Assembly (NCBI GenBank): GCA_934132895.1
Contig: CAKPAG010000002.1
Coordinates: 62,001-126,000 of the forward strand
Length of the DNA stretch: 64,000 nt
Direction of reading: 5' to 3'
DNA from: an uncultured Clostridia bacterium
GTDB lineage: Bacteria; Bacillota; Clostridia; TANB77; CAG-465
Shown here: positions 19,125 through 28,972 of the stretch, piece after piece
How positions within the stretch are numbered: the first letter of the stretch is position 1
How the letters are laid out: the number at the start of each line of letters is the position of its first letter
Translations under genes and position numbers: made by a program
Notes under the pieces: model-generated
Databases searched by the model: none
What the model saw: the letters and a program-made list of their open reading frames with translations, nothing else
What the model was told of the DNA's origin: nothing

Positions 19125-19822
19125 TTTAACACTCCAATCAACGTTTTAAAGCACATTTTTATATCATAAAAAAATGTGAATTTCTGTATATATTCTAAAT
19201 TAAATTTCATTTTTTCAGGTAATACATCTTCTATATAAATATCATCTACTGCTTTACCTTGTTTTTGAAGTTCAGCTATAACTGTGTCTTCATCTTTATA
19301 TTCTAAACTTGCTTTTGACGTAATACCTGCTGGCATAAGTAGAGTTGCTTTCATTTCTTCTGTGTATTTATCTACATATTTTTTAACTTCAGGTCTTGTC
19401 CCTACAAAACTCATATCTCCAACAAACACATTGAATAATTGCGGTAATTCGTCAATTCTTAAATGTCTTATAAATCTACCAACTCTTGTAATTCTTGCAT
19501 CATTTCCTACTGTAACTAATGTTCCTTTTTTATCAGCGTCTTTTACCATAGTTCTAAATTTTATTATCTTAAATATTTTTCCATTTGTAGTCACTCTTTC
19601 TTGTTTGAAAAATACAGTTCCTTTAGAATCTACTTTTATCCAAATAGCTATAATTAAAAAAATAGGCGATAAAACAACAATCATAAGAAAAGACATTATA
19701 ACATCAAATATTCTTTTTAAAAATAAAGAAATTTTCTTTTTTGAAAGTATGTCATAATATTCTTTTATTTTATCATTTTTTAATTCGTTTGGCAAATCTT
19801 CCCACTTTTTTAAAAATAACAA
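19121..19822 (-). CDS. Initiating undecaprenyl-phosphate sugar-1-phosphate transferase
   Basis: 233 residues, TTG start with AGGAGG 8 bases upstream. One re-entrant membrane helix (about 36-62) precedes the PF02397 core: FFKQERVTTNGKIFKIIKFRTM (start about 71), RITRVGRFIRHLRIDELPQL with the catalytic Asp-Glu pair, and MSFVGTRPEVKKYVD. It is a small PglC/WcaJ-type enzyme that places the first sugar-1-phosphate on undecaprenyl phosphate. Preceded by PglF and PglE-type genes, so the first sugar is probably a 4-amino-6-deoxy-HexNAc. Confidence 0.92.
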   Translation of the reverse strand: MLFLKKWEDLPNELKNDKIKEYYDILSKKKISLFLKRIFDVIMSFLMIVVLSPIFLIIAIWIKVDSKGTVFFKQERVTTNGKIFKIIKFRTMVKDADKKGTLVTVGNDARITRVGRFIRHLRIDELPQLFNVFVGDMSFVGTRPEVKKYVDKYTEEMKATLLMPAGITSKASLEYKDEDTVIAELQKQGKAVDDIYIEDVLPEKMKFNLEYIQKFTFFYDIKMCFKTLIGVLK

Positions 19823-19823
19823 T

Positions 19824-21035
19824 TTATTTTCCTCCTACTACTATTTCAATTACATTATTAATTATATACTCCACTTGCTCATCAGTAAGTAAAGTATGTA
19901 ATGGTAAAGTAATTTCATTTTTGTATAAGTTATATGCTTTTGGAAAATCTTTAATATCGAATCCTAAATTTTGGTACGCTGTCATCATAGGAAGGGGTTT
20001 GTAATGAACATTAGTAGGTATTTCTTTTTCAGCTAATTTATTTATTATTTCATTTCTTTTTTCTTCATCTATATTATTAATTCTTAATAAATACAAATGC
20101 CCAGTTGAGTTATACTCTTTAGTATAGTGAACAAGTGGCTTAAATACATCTGAATATTTAAGAAAAGCTTCATCATACTTTGATATGATTTCTTTTCTTC
20201 TTCTTAATAATTCTTCATATCTTCTTAATTGTGCAAGTCCAATAGATGCCATTATATCAGTCATATTACATTTGTATCCTGTTATCTTTATATCATATTC
20301 CCAACTTCCTGCTTTACTTTTAGATAATGCATCTTTGTTTTGTCCATGTAAGGAATAAAGCATATACAAATCATAAATCTCTTTATTATCTATATCTTCA
20401 ATATTTTTCCAAGTTACAGCTCCACCTTCTGCAGTTGTTAAATTCTTTACCGCATGAAAAGAAAATGTTGTAAAATCAGCCACATTACCACTCATCTTAC
20501 CATTTTGATTAGCACCAAAAGAATGTGCTCCGTCTGCAACAACAGCAATTCTTCCCAGCTTTCTTTGTATATCATTATTTGGTATAAATTTATCTTTATT
20601 TTTTTCTACTATTTCAAAAATTTTAGTATAATTTGCAATTATGCCTGCTATATCAACACCAATGATTGCTTTAGTATTAGTAGTAATTAAATCTTCTAAT
20701 TTATCATAATCCATTTCAACATTATTTTCTAATGAATCAATCATAACAGTTTTTGCACCTACATGAGATATAACGCTAGCTGAAGCTGTATATGTATAAG
20801 CTGGGACAATAACTTCGTCTCCCTCTTTTATTCCTAAAACTCTAAGTGTAGCTTCTAAAGCTGCAGTTGCAGAGTTTAAAGCTACTGCAGTTTCAGTTCC
20901 ACAAAATTTAGCTATTTTCTTTTCAAACTCTTTTGTTTTAGGGCCAGTTGTTATCCAACCAGATCTTAATGTATCTACTACCTCATTTATTTCTTCTTCT
21001 GATATATCAGGTGGAGAAAATAATATTTTTTCCAA
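19824..21035 (-). CDS. DegT/DnrJ/EryC1/StrS sugar aminotransferase
   Basis: 403 residues, TTG start with AAGGTG 7 bases upstream. FSPPDISEEEINEVVDTLRSG opens the family; VADGAHSFGA (about 170-179) binds the cofactor, and the PLP lysine lies in FSFHAVKNLTTAEGG (about 191-205). It aminates the 4-keto group made by the dehydratase upstream, giving a UDP-4-amino-4,6-dideoxy-HexNAc as in PglE, PseC or WcfR. No PglD-type acetyltransferase is present, so the amine may stay free. Confidence 0.92.
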   Translation of the reverse strand: MEKILFSPPDISEEEINEVVDTLRSGWITTGPKTKEFEKKIAKFCGTETAVALNSATAALEATLRVLGIKEGDEVIVPAYTYTASASVISHVGAKTVMIDSLENNVEMDYDKLEDLITTNTKAIIGVDIAGIIANYTKIFEIVEKNKDKFIPNNDIQRKLGRIAVVADGAHSFGANQNGKMSGNVADFTTFSFHAVKNLTTAEGGAVTWKNIEDIDNKEIYDLYMLYSLHGQNKDALSKSKAGSWEYDIKITGYKCNMTDIMASIGLAQLRRYEELLRRRKEIISKYDEAFLKYSDVFKPLVHYTKEYNSTGHLYLLRINNIDEEKRNEIINKLAEKEIPTNVHYKPLPMMTAYQNLGFDIKDFPKAYNLYKNEITLPLHTLLTDEQVEYIINNVIEIVVGGK

Positions 21036-21070
21036 TTTTAATCACCTTTCATTTCCATTATATATTCTCT

Positions 21071-22948
21071 TTAATTTTTATTTACATTTGTATAAGTTGG
21101 TATTACTTTTGTAACTGCTTCTTTTACTAATACATTAGTTATATCTTTGTTTTCTAAAGTATCTGTTAACATAGCAAGTTTTTCTTCTATATCATTCATT
21201 GTTATATTAAGTGGCTTAGCTATAAATATTTTTTCATGTGCTGTACTTGTTAATCCTTCTTCAGCCATTAATAATTCTTCATATAACTTTTCGCCTGGTC
21301 TTAATCCTATCACTTCTATTTTTATATCTACATTTGGTTCAAAACCTGAAAGTTTTATTAAATTTTGAGCTAAATCATAAATTTTTACAGGTTCACCCAT
21401 ATCAAGAACAAATATTTCTCCACCATTAGCATATGTCATAGCTTGAAGTACAAGCTGAACAGCTTCAGGTATTGTCATAAAAAATCTAGTTATTCTTTTA
21501 TCTGTTACAGTAACAGGACCACCTTTAGCTATTTGCTTCTTAAACAATGGTACAACAGAGCCATTACTTTCCAAAACATTTCCAAATCTTACAGCCATAT
21601 ATTCTGTTTTACTAACTTTATTTTTTGCTTGAATAAGCATCTCACAAAATCTTTTAGTTGCACCCATAATATTTGTTGGGTTAACAGCTTTATCCGAAGA
21701 TATAAGGACAAAACGTTTAACATTATACTTGTCCGCCATATTTACAACATTATATGTTCCAAACACGTTATTTTTAATTGCTTCTACTGGTCTTCTCTCC
21801 ATAAGAGGAACATGTTTGTGTGCTGCTGCATGAAATACCATGTCTATATTATGCTTTTTAAATACTTCTTCTAATCCTTTTACATCCCTTACACTACAAA
21901 TTATTGCTTCGATGTTTTTATGATTTTCTGTAAGTTCCATTTGAATATCATAAAGGGAATTTTCATAAATATCCAGCATAATTAACTTTTTAGGTTCATA
22001 TTTTATAATTTGTCTACAAAGTTCCGAACCAATAGAACCACCTGCACCAGTTACAAGAATTGTACTTTTATTTATCAAATTAGCAATATTTTTGTTATCT
22101 AAGACTATTGGATCACGACAAAGTATATCAGCTATATCTATATCTCTTAAATTTGAAATAACATTATTGTTTTTTATTATATTCTCAGTACTAGGTAGTA
22201 TTCTTATCTTAGCACCTGTATTTTGACATTTTTCTAATATATCTTTTTTATCTTCACTTTTTATATCACATATTGTAAAGAAAATAGTATTTACCTTATT
22301 TTCTTTAGCTATCTTTTCTATTTTGGATCTATCTGCAAGTATTTTTACTCCTGAAATACTATATCCGATTTTATTTTTATTATCATCTATAATTCCGATT
22401 ATATTATATTCATCACTTAATCTATTCTTTATCGCCTTAATTATATCTCTTGTAGCAGTACCAGCTCCAATTATTAAAAGATTCTTTTTTCCATTTTCTT
22501 CTATACTTCCATTATGTCTTGTAAGAGAAAATATGTGTTCCTTGGTAAGTATCATTCTTATTATAATCCTATATGCTATAAATAAAAATGCAATAAGCAT
22601 ACATGAAAGTATGTCAATTTTTAAGATAATTTCATTTTTTAAAAACATTGCTTTAAAAAGTGAAAGTACCGCACAAGCTGAAAGTGAAATAAAAGCATAG
22701 TACAAGTAATCTTTTCCATTTTCGTATCTTGTTATATTATTGTACATTCCAAAAAAAAGTAAGAAAAATAAATATGCTACTTCTCCACATCCTATATTAA
22801 ACAACATATACTTTATATACTCAGAGCTTAAATTAAATCCACTATCTATTATATAAAAAGCAAGTATATATGCTAAAGCAATTACTACTATATCAAATAA
22901 TACTAATATATATTTTCTATTTTTTTTAATATAATTTATAATTCCCAT
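21071..22948 (-). CDS. Membrane UDP-sugar 4,6-dehydratase (PglF/WbpM/CapD type)
   Basis: 625 residues. Four N-terminal membrane helices (about 10-135), a CoA-binding-like Rossmann domain (LLIIGAGTATRDIIKAI, about 154) and a catalytic SDR domain (STILVTGAGGSIGSELCRQI from about 293; HAAAHKHVPLMERRP; SSDKAVNPTNIMGATKRFCEM). It removes water from UDP-GlcNAc to give the 4-keto-6-deoxy sugar. First gene of the operon, directly under the promoter at 22999-23027. Confidence 0.93.
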   Translation of the reverse strand: MGIINYIKKNRKYILVLFDIVVIALAYILAFYIIDSGFNLSSEYIKYMLFNIGCGEVAYLFFLLFFGMYNNITRYENGKDYLYYAFISLSACAVLSLFKAMFLKNEIILKIDILSCMLIAFLFIAYRIIIRMILTKEHIFSLTRHNGSIEENGKKNLLIIGAGTATRDIIKAIKNRLSDEYNIIGIIDDNKNKIGYSISGVKILADRSKIEKIAKENKVNTIFFTICDIKSEDKKDILEKCQNTGAKIRILPSTENIIKNNNVISNLRDIDIADILCRDPIVLDNKNIANLINKSTILVTGAGGSIGSELCRQIIKYEPKKLIMLDIYENSLYDIQMELTENHKNIEAIICSVRDVKGLEEVFKKHNIDMVFHAAAHKHVPLMERRPVEAIKNNVFGTYNVVNMADKYNVKRFVLISSDKAVNPTNIMGATKRFCEMLIQAKNKVSKTEYMAVRFGNVLESNGSVVPLFKKQIAKGGPVTVTDKRITRFFMTIPEAVQLVLQAMTYANGGEIFVLDMGEPVKIYDLAQNLIKLSGFEPNVDIKIEVIGLRPGEKLYEELLMAEEGLTSTAHEKIFIAKPLNITMNDIEEKLAMLTDTLENKDITNVLVKEAVTKVIPTYTNVNKN

Positions 22949-22998
22949 ATTCCTTCAATTCCTCTATAAACTTATGTTAAATAGTTATAACACTTAAA

Positions 22999-23027
22999 AT
23001 TATATCATTATATATATTTTTTTGCAA
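22999..23027 (-). promoter_or_regulatory. Promoter of the polysaccharide operon
   Basis: Minus strand TTGCAA (23022-23027), 17-base spacer, TATAAT (22999-23004), 50 bases before the PglF-type start. No other good promoter was seen until tagD, so about 16 kb may be one transcript. Confidence 0.75.
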
Positions 23028-23098
23028 CAAAATGTCGAAAATTTTTTTAGCCATATCATATATTGTTATAAGTTAATTACATAACATTATTACATAAG

Positions 23099-23139
23099 AA
23101 AAATCAGTATAAAACCTATTAAATTTTACACTGATTTAT
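23099..23139 (-). terminator. Terminator after the small Rpn-tail gene
   Basis: AAATCAGTGTAAAA pairs with TTTTATACTGATTT on the minus strand, followed by TTCTTAT. It directly follows the stop of the 65-residue gene. Confidence 0.7.
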
Positions 23140-23143
23140 ATAA

Positions 23144-23341
23144 TTATTCAACACTATTTTCTAATTTTTCTAAATCTTCATCACTTAATCTTAAAACTCT
23201 TGCAATTGATTCAATACTTATATTTTCTTTTAGCATTCTTTTGTATAATATCTTCTTTCCTTCCAACTGCAATTCATCTCTTACTTTTTTTATTTCCAAG
23301 GCTTCTTTTCTATTTAATTCTCTTATATAATCATTTACCAT
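23144..23341 (-). CDS. Small protein resembling an Rpn-family C-terminal tail
   Basis: 65 residues, mostly helical and charged (REALEIKKVRDELQLEGKK, then MLKENISIESIARVLRLSDEDLEKLE). The pattern of a long helix followed by a short 'M-L-K-E-x-I-S-I-E-x-I-A' HTH-like element matches the end of the Rpn-family protein immediately upstream (MLSEKMDIKKIASITGMSKKEI). It could be a remnant of a second rpn copy or a separately used small helical protein. It starts 32 bases after the larger gene on the same strand and has a GGAG about 11 bases upstream. Confidence 0.55.
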   Translation of the reverse strand: MVNDYIRELNRKEALEIKKVRDELQLEGKKILYKRMLKENISIESIARVLRLSDEDLEKLENSVE

Positions 23342-23373
23342 GGTCTAATCTTCTCCTTTCTTTACATAATAAA

Positions 23374-24222
23374 TTATTTTGCGGCAAGTTTTAATATTTC
23401 TTTTTTACTCATTCCTGTTATACTAGCTATTTTTTTAATATCCATTTTTTCACTTAGCATTTTTTTAATAATTCCGTTTATACCTATAATTTTTCCTTTA
23501 GTTAATCCCTCTTCATAGCTGCTTTTTATCCCAGAATAATAATCTCTTATTCCTCTTTCCTTTAACTCAGCTATTTTTCTTGTATTTTCATCTGCCACTA
23601 AATATTCCAATTCTTCCGCTGCTTCACGTATTTCTAAATGATTTTTCATAGCCATTTTCACCTCCTCTTTATGCTCTCCATTTATAAACAAAAGCCAAGC
23701 TTGTAATGGATCTTTAACATTAATTTTCTGTTTTCTAAATTTAGGTAATTCAATAAAAAAATACTTCTGGAAACAATTTAATTCAAATTCCTCATGATAT
23801 TTTGCGACAAATTTACTCTCCGTTATATACTCATCATAAGGAAAGATATTATAATTTAAGAATATTATTTCTATTACTTGTTTTAATTTGCTATATTCTT
23901 CATTTTTATTTAATTCGTTTGCAAATATTTTACTTGAATAATATGTTGCTCTTTGAATTATATAATTATCTCTTTCTCTTTGCATTTCAATATTTATTAT
24001 TTTATTATCATCAACTAAAACCTTTAAATCTAATATACCTATTTTTTCATTAATTCCGCTTCTAGGTAAAGTTACTTGCTTTTCTACTTTTACTCTTTTT
24101 ATTTTTTTATCATTTAGCAATGCTCTTAGAAAACTTTCCATAAACTTTTCATTACCTTTTTTAGAAAAAATTTCTTGAAACAAAATATCATTTTTTAACG
24201 TCAAATTATCTTTAGTATACAA
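23374..24222 (-). CDS. Rpn-family recombination-promoting nuclease/putative transposase
   Basis: 282 residues. KNDILFQEIFSKKGNEKFMESFL (about 10-32), GILDLKVLVDDNKIINIEMQR (about 62-82) and ATYYSSKIFANEL (about 93-105) are the PD-(D/E)XK-type core of the Rpn/PDDEXK family: Asp of LDLKV and the IEMQ pair would hold the metal. Relatives promote RecA-independent recombination or act as defence nucleases. The C-terminus ends in a small helix-turn-helix-like tail. Solo gene with its own promoter; no terminal inverted repeats were seen, so not a mobile element by itself. Confidence 0.85.
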   Translation of the reverse strand: MYTKDNLTLKNDILFQEIFSKKGNEKFMESFLRALLNDKKIKRVKVEKQVTLPRSGINEKIGILDLKVLVDDNKIINIEMQRERDNYIIQRATYYSSKIFANELNKNEEYSKLKQVIEIIFLNYNIFPYDEYITESKFVAKYHEEFELNCFQKYFFIELPKFRKQKINVKDPLQAWLLFINGEHKEEVKMAMKNHLEIREAAEELEYLVADENTRKIAELKERGIRDYYSGIKSSYEEGLTKGKIIGINGIIKKMLSEKMDIKKIASITGMSKKEILKLAAK

Positions 24223-24321
24223 TTTTTAACCTCCTTTCTAAATTGCAATATATAGTGGATAAGGAGAAACTGTATGTTTGCCATTTAATTTAAGTTTATT
24301 TTAAATATTTAACTTATTTAT

Positions 24322-24350
24322 ATTATACAATTATTTTGTGTTTATTTCAA
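24322..24350 (-). promoter_or_regulatory. Promoter of the Rpn-family gene; contents of gap 24223-24635
   Basis: Minus strand TTGAAA (24345-24350), 17 bases, TATAAT (24322-24327). The rest of this 413-base gap holds a ribosome site, an AT-rich leader of about 90 bases with no clear structure, and the terminator of the penicillin-binding protein gene. Confidence 0.7.
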
Positions 24351-24545
24351 CACTTATAATGCTTTTTACTTAATTTTTGTTAGGATTGCTTTTAATAAAA
24401 CTTTTTTGATAAAATAACTTAAATAAACTCATAAAGAAAAAATATTATGATTAAAACGATTTTGAATGTGGTTATATTTCCTTTTCCACCATACATTATA
24501 TACTAACATACTTTTTTAATTTGTAAATACTTTTATAGTTATTTC

Positions 24546-24606
24546 AAGACGTTCGACAAAAATAGAGCCTTAATATGTAAATATTACATATTATAGACTC
24601 AATTTT
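24546..24606 (-). terminator. Terminator of the penicillin-binding protein gene
   Basis: Minus strand stem TAATATGTAA with TTACATATTA extended by GAGTC/GCTC, followed by TATTTTTG. Located 30-90 bases after the stop. Confidence 0.7.
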
Positions 24607-24635
24607 TATTTCATTATATACTAATATTATATATC

Positions 24636-26909
24636 TTAATTATTCTCAAACAAATCATCATTCCAATCATTTTGATTATAATCATTGCTTGTATAATCAA
24701 TGTTCTCTGTATCAGTGTTATTATTGCTAGCATAGGCATTGTCAGTTTCATTATTAGTATTATTTTTACTATATCCTCCACTTCCATTGTTATATATACT
24801 ATCATCATTTTGGTTATTATCTTCGTAATAATAGTATGTATGTATAGAACAGTACGAAGTTGGTTTTGATTTTCCGCTTATATTTTTTTCTTCTGCGCAA
24901 CCTTTTGAATAACAAGCTGAAGTAGCCAGGTCATGTGATACATTACATATCATCACCTTTTCTAAAGCTTCTGATGTATCAAAGTCTTTTGGTGCTTGAC
25001 CTTTTGAGATTTCATTTACAACAGTATTAAATAATTTCATTGATGTATATGGATACGAACCATACTTTCTATATCCTATTGGCTTTGGAGTGTCATATCC
25101 ATTCCAACAAGCTATTGTATAATATGGTGTAAATCCACAGAACCATTGATCTTTATCATCATTTGTATTACCTGTTTTTCCTGCGATTGCCATTCCATTT
25201 GAGGACCATATTGAGCCTGCACCTGTACCAGAAGTTACAACATCTCTTAAGCAAACTGTAAGAGAAGCTGCTGTACTCTTTTTCATAGCTCTTGTTGGCA
25301 TATAGTTTTTGTATAGTACTTCTTTATCATTTCTATCTAAAACTTTAGTATAGAATTTAGGTTCATTATAGTCTCCTCCATTTGCAATTGTTGCATATGC
25401 TGATGCCATTTCAAGTGGCGTAACACCATGTGTTAATCCTCCAAGTGAAAGTGGTGCTATATTTTTATCATCTTCTGTTAAACTTTTTAGTCCGCATCCT
25501 TTTGCAAAATTATATGCATAATCTACATCCACTTTCATATTTGCTCTAACAGCTGGCAAGTTCATAGATTGAGCTACTGCTTGTCTTACTGTTACGTTTC
25601 CTTTGAAATAACCATAATAGTTTTTTGGGCTCCATGAACCAATTGTTAATGGTGCATCTTGCAAAATTGTTGAGGTATTTATTGCTCCTTTTTCAAAAGC
25701 AGGTCCATAAGCTCCTATTGGTTTCATACAAGAACCTGGTTGTCTATAACTTTGAGTAGCTCTATTAAATACGAAATTGGCTTCCTTTTTTCCTGCTCCA
25801 CCAGATATACCAACTACATTTCCTGTAGAATTGTCCATAACTACCATAGCTGATTGCATAAAATCTCCATTTTTATCTGTATAGAATAAATAATCATTGT
25901 TATATGCATTATCTATTGCATTTTGAACTGACTGATCAAGTGTTGTATATATTTTGTAACCACTAGTATATACTTTTTTCTTTGCTTCTTCATAAGACAT
26001 ATTTTTCTCTTTTTGAAGATCTGATATAACTTGTTCTATAGCTGATTCAACAAAATATGATTTTATTTCTTGGTTAGTATTTCCCTTTACAAATGTTATA
26101 TTTTCATTTTTAGCCTTTTCATATTCTTCAGCAGTAATTTTGTTTAATTCTAGCATTTTTGAAAGTACTATGTCTTTTCTTTTCAACAATTTATTTCGTG
26201 CCTCATCAGATATATATGGATTAGTACTTTCAGGTGATTGTATAGCTGCTGCAAGTACCGCTGATTCGCTTATGCTCAAATCTTTTACTGATTTATTAAA
26301 ATATGTATTTGAAGCTACTTCTACTCCATATGCTCCTTCTCCAAAATATACAGTATTTGCATATGTTTCAAATATATATTCTTTTGAATACTTTCCTTCA
26401 AGCATAGCTGCTCTATACCATTCTCTAAACTTTCTTGATATATTTGTTTCATCATCATTAGTTATATTTTTAACAAGTTGTTGAGTTATAGTACTTCCGC
26501 CATAAGAAACTTCTCCGCCTTTAAATATATATGAAGCTGCTGCTCCAGCAGTTCTTTTTATATCTATTCCCTTATGTGAAAAGAATCTTTCATCTTCAAT
26601 AGACACAATAGCATCTACTAGACTTTTAGGCATATTTTCATAAGAAACATGAATTCTATTTTCAAGTCCATGTATTCTATCTATCTCATTTCCATCTTTA
26701 TCATATATAAATGTGGTAAGTGACATAGAGTTTATTGAATTTCCATTTAGTAAATCATCTGTTCCTTCAGAATTTGAAAAAACTCCAATAAAGCTGCTAA
26801 GTACTAAGAATGCAAATACAAATACTGTTATTAATATACTTAGTAATATAACCTTTCTTTTTTTATGATTATTTTGTACATTTGCTACGTTTTTTTCTAC
26901 ATTTTTCAT
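24636..26909 (-). CDS. Class A penicillin-binding protein with Asn-rich tail
   Basis: 757 residues. Cytoplasmic start, one membrane helix (about 18-42), a GT51 transglycosylase domain (SIEDERFFSHKGIDIKRT with catalytic Glu, then GGSTITQQLVKN), and a transpeptidase domain with SCMK (SxxK), SMN (SxN) and KTGNTND (KTG). The last about 60 residues are very rich in Asn, Asp, Ser and Tyr and are probably disordered outside the cell. It follows a paralogue by 47 bases. Both activities for septal or side-wall peptidoglycan are predicted intact. Confidence 0.93.
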   Translation of the reverse strand: MKNVEKNVANVQNNHKKRKVILLSILITVFVFAFLVLSSFIGVFSNSEGTDDLLNGNSINSMSLTTFIYDKDGNEIDRIHGLENRIHVSYENMPKSLVDAIVSIEDERFFSHKGIDIKRTAGAAASYIFKGGEVSYGGSTITQQLVKNITNDDETNISRKFREWYRAAMLEGKYSKEYIFETYANTVYFGEGAYGVEVASNTYFNKSVKDLSISESAVLAAAIQSPESTNPYISDEARNKLLKRKDIVLSKMLELNKITAEEYEKAKNENITFVKGNTNQEIKSYFVESAIEQVISDLQKEKNMSYEEAKKKVYTSGYKIYTTLDQSVQNAIDNAYNNDYLFYTDKNGDFMQSAMVVMDNSTGNVVGISGGAGKKEANFVFNRATQSYRQPGSCMKPIGAYGPAFEKGAINTSTILQDAPLTIGSWSPKNYYGYFKGNVTVRQAVAQSMNLPAVRANMKVDVDYAYNFAKGCGLKSLTEDDKNIAPLSLGGLTHGVTPLEMASAYATIANGGDYNEPKFYTKVLDRNDKEVLYKNYMPTRAMKKSTAASLTVCLRDVVTSGTGAGSIWSSNGMAIAGKTGNTNDDKDQWFCGFTPYYTIACWNGYDTPKPIGYRKYGSYPYTSMKLFNTVVNEISKGQAPKDFDTSEALEKVMICNVSHDLATSACYSKGCAEEKNISGKSKPTSYCSIHTYYYYEDNNQNDDSIYNNGSGGYSKNNTNNETDNAYASNNNTDTENIDYTSNDYNQNDWNDDLFENN

Positions 26910-26956
26910 ACAAAATCCCTTATCTTTCTTTTATATTTTTTCCTTTCTTTAATTTT

Positions 26957-28924
26957 TTAAAAACCTTTTATTTCTTTATCTTTACATATATCATTCATTA
27001 CACTATTAAATAGCTTCATTGCTGTATATGGATATGATCCATATTTTCTATATCCTATTGTTCTTGGAATATCATATCCATTCCAACAAGCTATTGTATA
27101 ATATGGTGTAAATCCACAAAACCACTGGTCTTTATCATCATTACTATTTCCTGTTTTTCCTACCACTGGCATATTGCCAACTTTTATACTTCCATATCCT
27201 GTTCCATAAGTTATTACATCTTGCAAGCATGTTGTAAGCATAGTTGCAGTTGACTCTTTCATTACTCTTTTAGAATCTGAAGCCTTAAACAAGATTTCTT
27301 TTCCTGTACTATCTAAAACTTTAGTATAAAATTTTGGTGAATTATATATTCCTTTATTTGCAATTGTTGCATACGCATTTGCCATTTCAAGTGGTGTCAC
27401 TCCATGAGTTAAACCTCCAAGTGCAAGTGGTGCGATATCTTTATCTGCAGCTGTTAAACTTTTTAGTCCACAATTTTTAGCAAAGTCAAATGCAAAAGAA
27501 GTGTCTACTAACATATTTGCTCTAACAGCTGGTGTATTCATTGATAGTGCTATTGCACGCCTTACTGTTACAAAGCCATTAAAATAATGATAATAGTTTT
27601 GAGGTGACCAATCTCTAATTGTTATAGGGGCGTCTTCTATATATGAATTTTCATTTAATTTTTCCATTTCGAAAGCAGGTCCATAAGCTCCTATTGGTTT
27701 CATACACGAACCAGGTTGCCTATAACTTTGTGTTGCTCTATTTAGACTTAAGTTTTCTTCTTTCTTAGATGCTCCTCCTATAAGTCCTACTACATTACCA
27801 TTTGTATGGTCCATAACAACCATAGCTGATTGCATAAAATCTCCGTTTGCCTCTGTATAGAAAAGGTAGCCATTGTTATATGCATTGTCTATTGCATTTT
27901 GAACTGACTGATCAAGTGTTGTATATATCCTATATCCACTAGTGTATACTTTTTTCTTTGCTTCTTCATAAGATATATTTTCCTTTTCTCTTAAATCTGC
28001 TATCATTTGTTCTATAACAGCATCAACAAAATATGATTTTATTGTATTTCCATCTTCTTGCTTTTTAAACTCAATATTTGTATTAATAGCTTCATTATAT
28101 TCTAAAGTAGTTATTTTACCAAGTTCTAGCATTTTTGCAAGTACAACATTTTTTCTATCTAATAATCTTTTCCTACATTCATCACTTGTATACGGGTTAG
28201 TACTTTCAGGTGATTGTATAGCTGCAGCAAGTACTGCTGATTCACTTAAATTTACATCCTTTAAACTTTTCCCAAAGTACTTTTTAGATGCTACTTCAAA
28301 TCCATAAGCTCCTTCTCCCATATATATAGTATTTATATACTCTTCAAATATTTTTTCCTTTGAAAAATTACTTTCAAGTACATAAGCCCTATACCATTCT
28401 CTTATTTTTCTTTTTATATTAGTTTCTTTATCTTCTGTTATATTTTTTACAAGCTGTTGGGTAATTGTACTACCACCAAAATCTGAATTTCCGTTGTTAG
28501 TCAAATATGTATAAGCCGCACCAAAAGTTCTTTTTAAATCAACTCCTTTGTGTTCAAAAAATCTTTCATCTTCAATAGACACTACTGCATCTACAACAGA
28601 TTTTGGAATTTCATCATATTTTAATTCTATTCTATTTTCATTTCCATATAAAACATCTATTTTATTTCCGTCCTTATCATACATAAATGTAGAAAGGTCA
28701 AGTTTTGAAATCTCTCCAGTAGAAACTTTTGCTACAAAGTCTGCACAATTATCTATCTCTTCAGCAACTATATCTGAAACTTTTACACCTATATATATAC
28801 AACCTGCAAATACTACTAAGAATACACATAAGAAAAATATTGATATAATCTTCAATACTTTTCTACTTTTTTTGTATTTAGCAGGTAAATTCTTATCCTT
28901 TCCTTTTCTTTTTCTTTCACTCAT
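26957..28924 (-). CDS. Class A penicillin-binding protein, tandem paralogue
   Basis: 655 residues with the same plan as its neighbour: membrane helix (about 22-48), transglycosylase motifs SIEDERFFEHKGVDLKRT and GGSTITQQLVKN, transpeptidase SCMK, SMN and KTGNSND. Long identical runs with the next gene show a fairly recent tandem duplication. It ends shortly after the KTG domain and lacks the paralogue's cysteine-containing segment and Asn-rich tail. It is first in the two-gene unit and carries the promoter. Confidence 0.93.
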   Translation of the reverse strand: MSERKRKGKDKNLPAKYKKSRKVLKIISIFFLCVFLVVFAGCIYIGVKVSDIVAEEIDNCADFVAKVSTGEISKLDLSTFMYDKDGNKIDVLYGNENRIELKYDEIPKSVVDAVVSIEDERFFEHKGVDLKRTFGAAYTYLTNNGNSDFGGSTITQQLVKNITEDKETNIKRKIREWYRAYVLESNFSKEKIFEEYINTIYMGEGAYGFEVASKKYFGKSLKDVNLSESAVLAAAIQSPESTNPYTSDECRKRLLDRKNVVLAKMLELGKITTLEYNEAINTNIEFKKQEDGNTIKSYFVDAVIEQMIADLREKENISYEEAKKKVYTSGYRIYTTLDQSVQNAIDNAYNNGYLFYTEANGDFMQSAMVVMDHTNGNVVGLIGGASKKEENLSLNRATQSYRQPGSCMKPIGAYGPAFEMEKLNENSYIEDAPITIRDWSPQNYYHYFNGFVTVRRAIALSMNTPAVRANMLVDTSFAFDFAKNCGLKSLTAADKDIAPLALGGLTHGVTPLEMANAYATIANKGIYNSPKFYTKVLDSTGKEILFKASDSKRVMKESTATMLTTCLQDVITYGTGYGSIKVGNMPVVGKTGNSNDDKDQWFCGFTPYYTIACWNGYDIPRTIGYRKYGSYPYTAMKLFNSVMNDICKDKEIKGF

Positions 28925-28972
28925 TATATATCTTCCTATCTATTTAAATCTCTTTCAAATACTTCATATTAA

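Noticed and set aside
24614..24869. Hydrophobic ORFs on both strands over the Asn-rich tail
   Set aside because: Low-complexity shadows of the penicillin-binding protein tail, with no ribosome sites.
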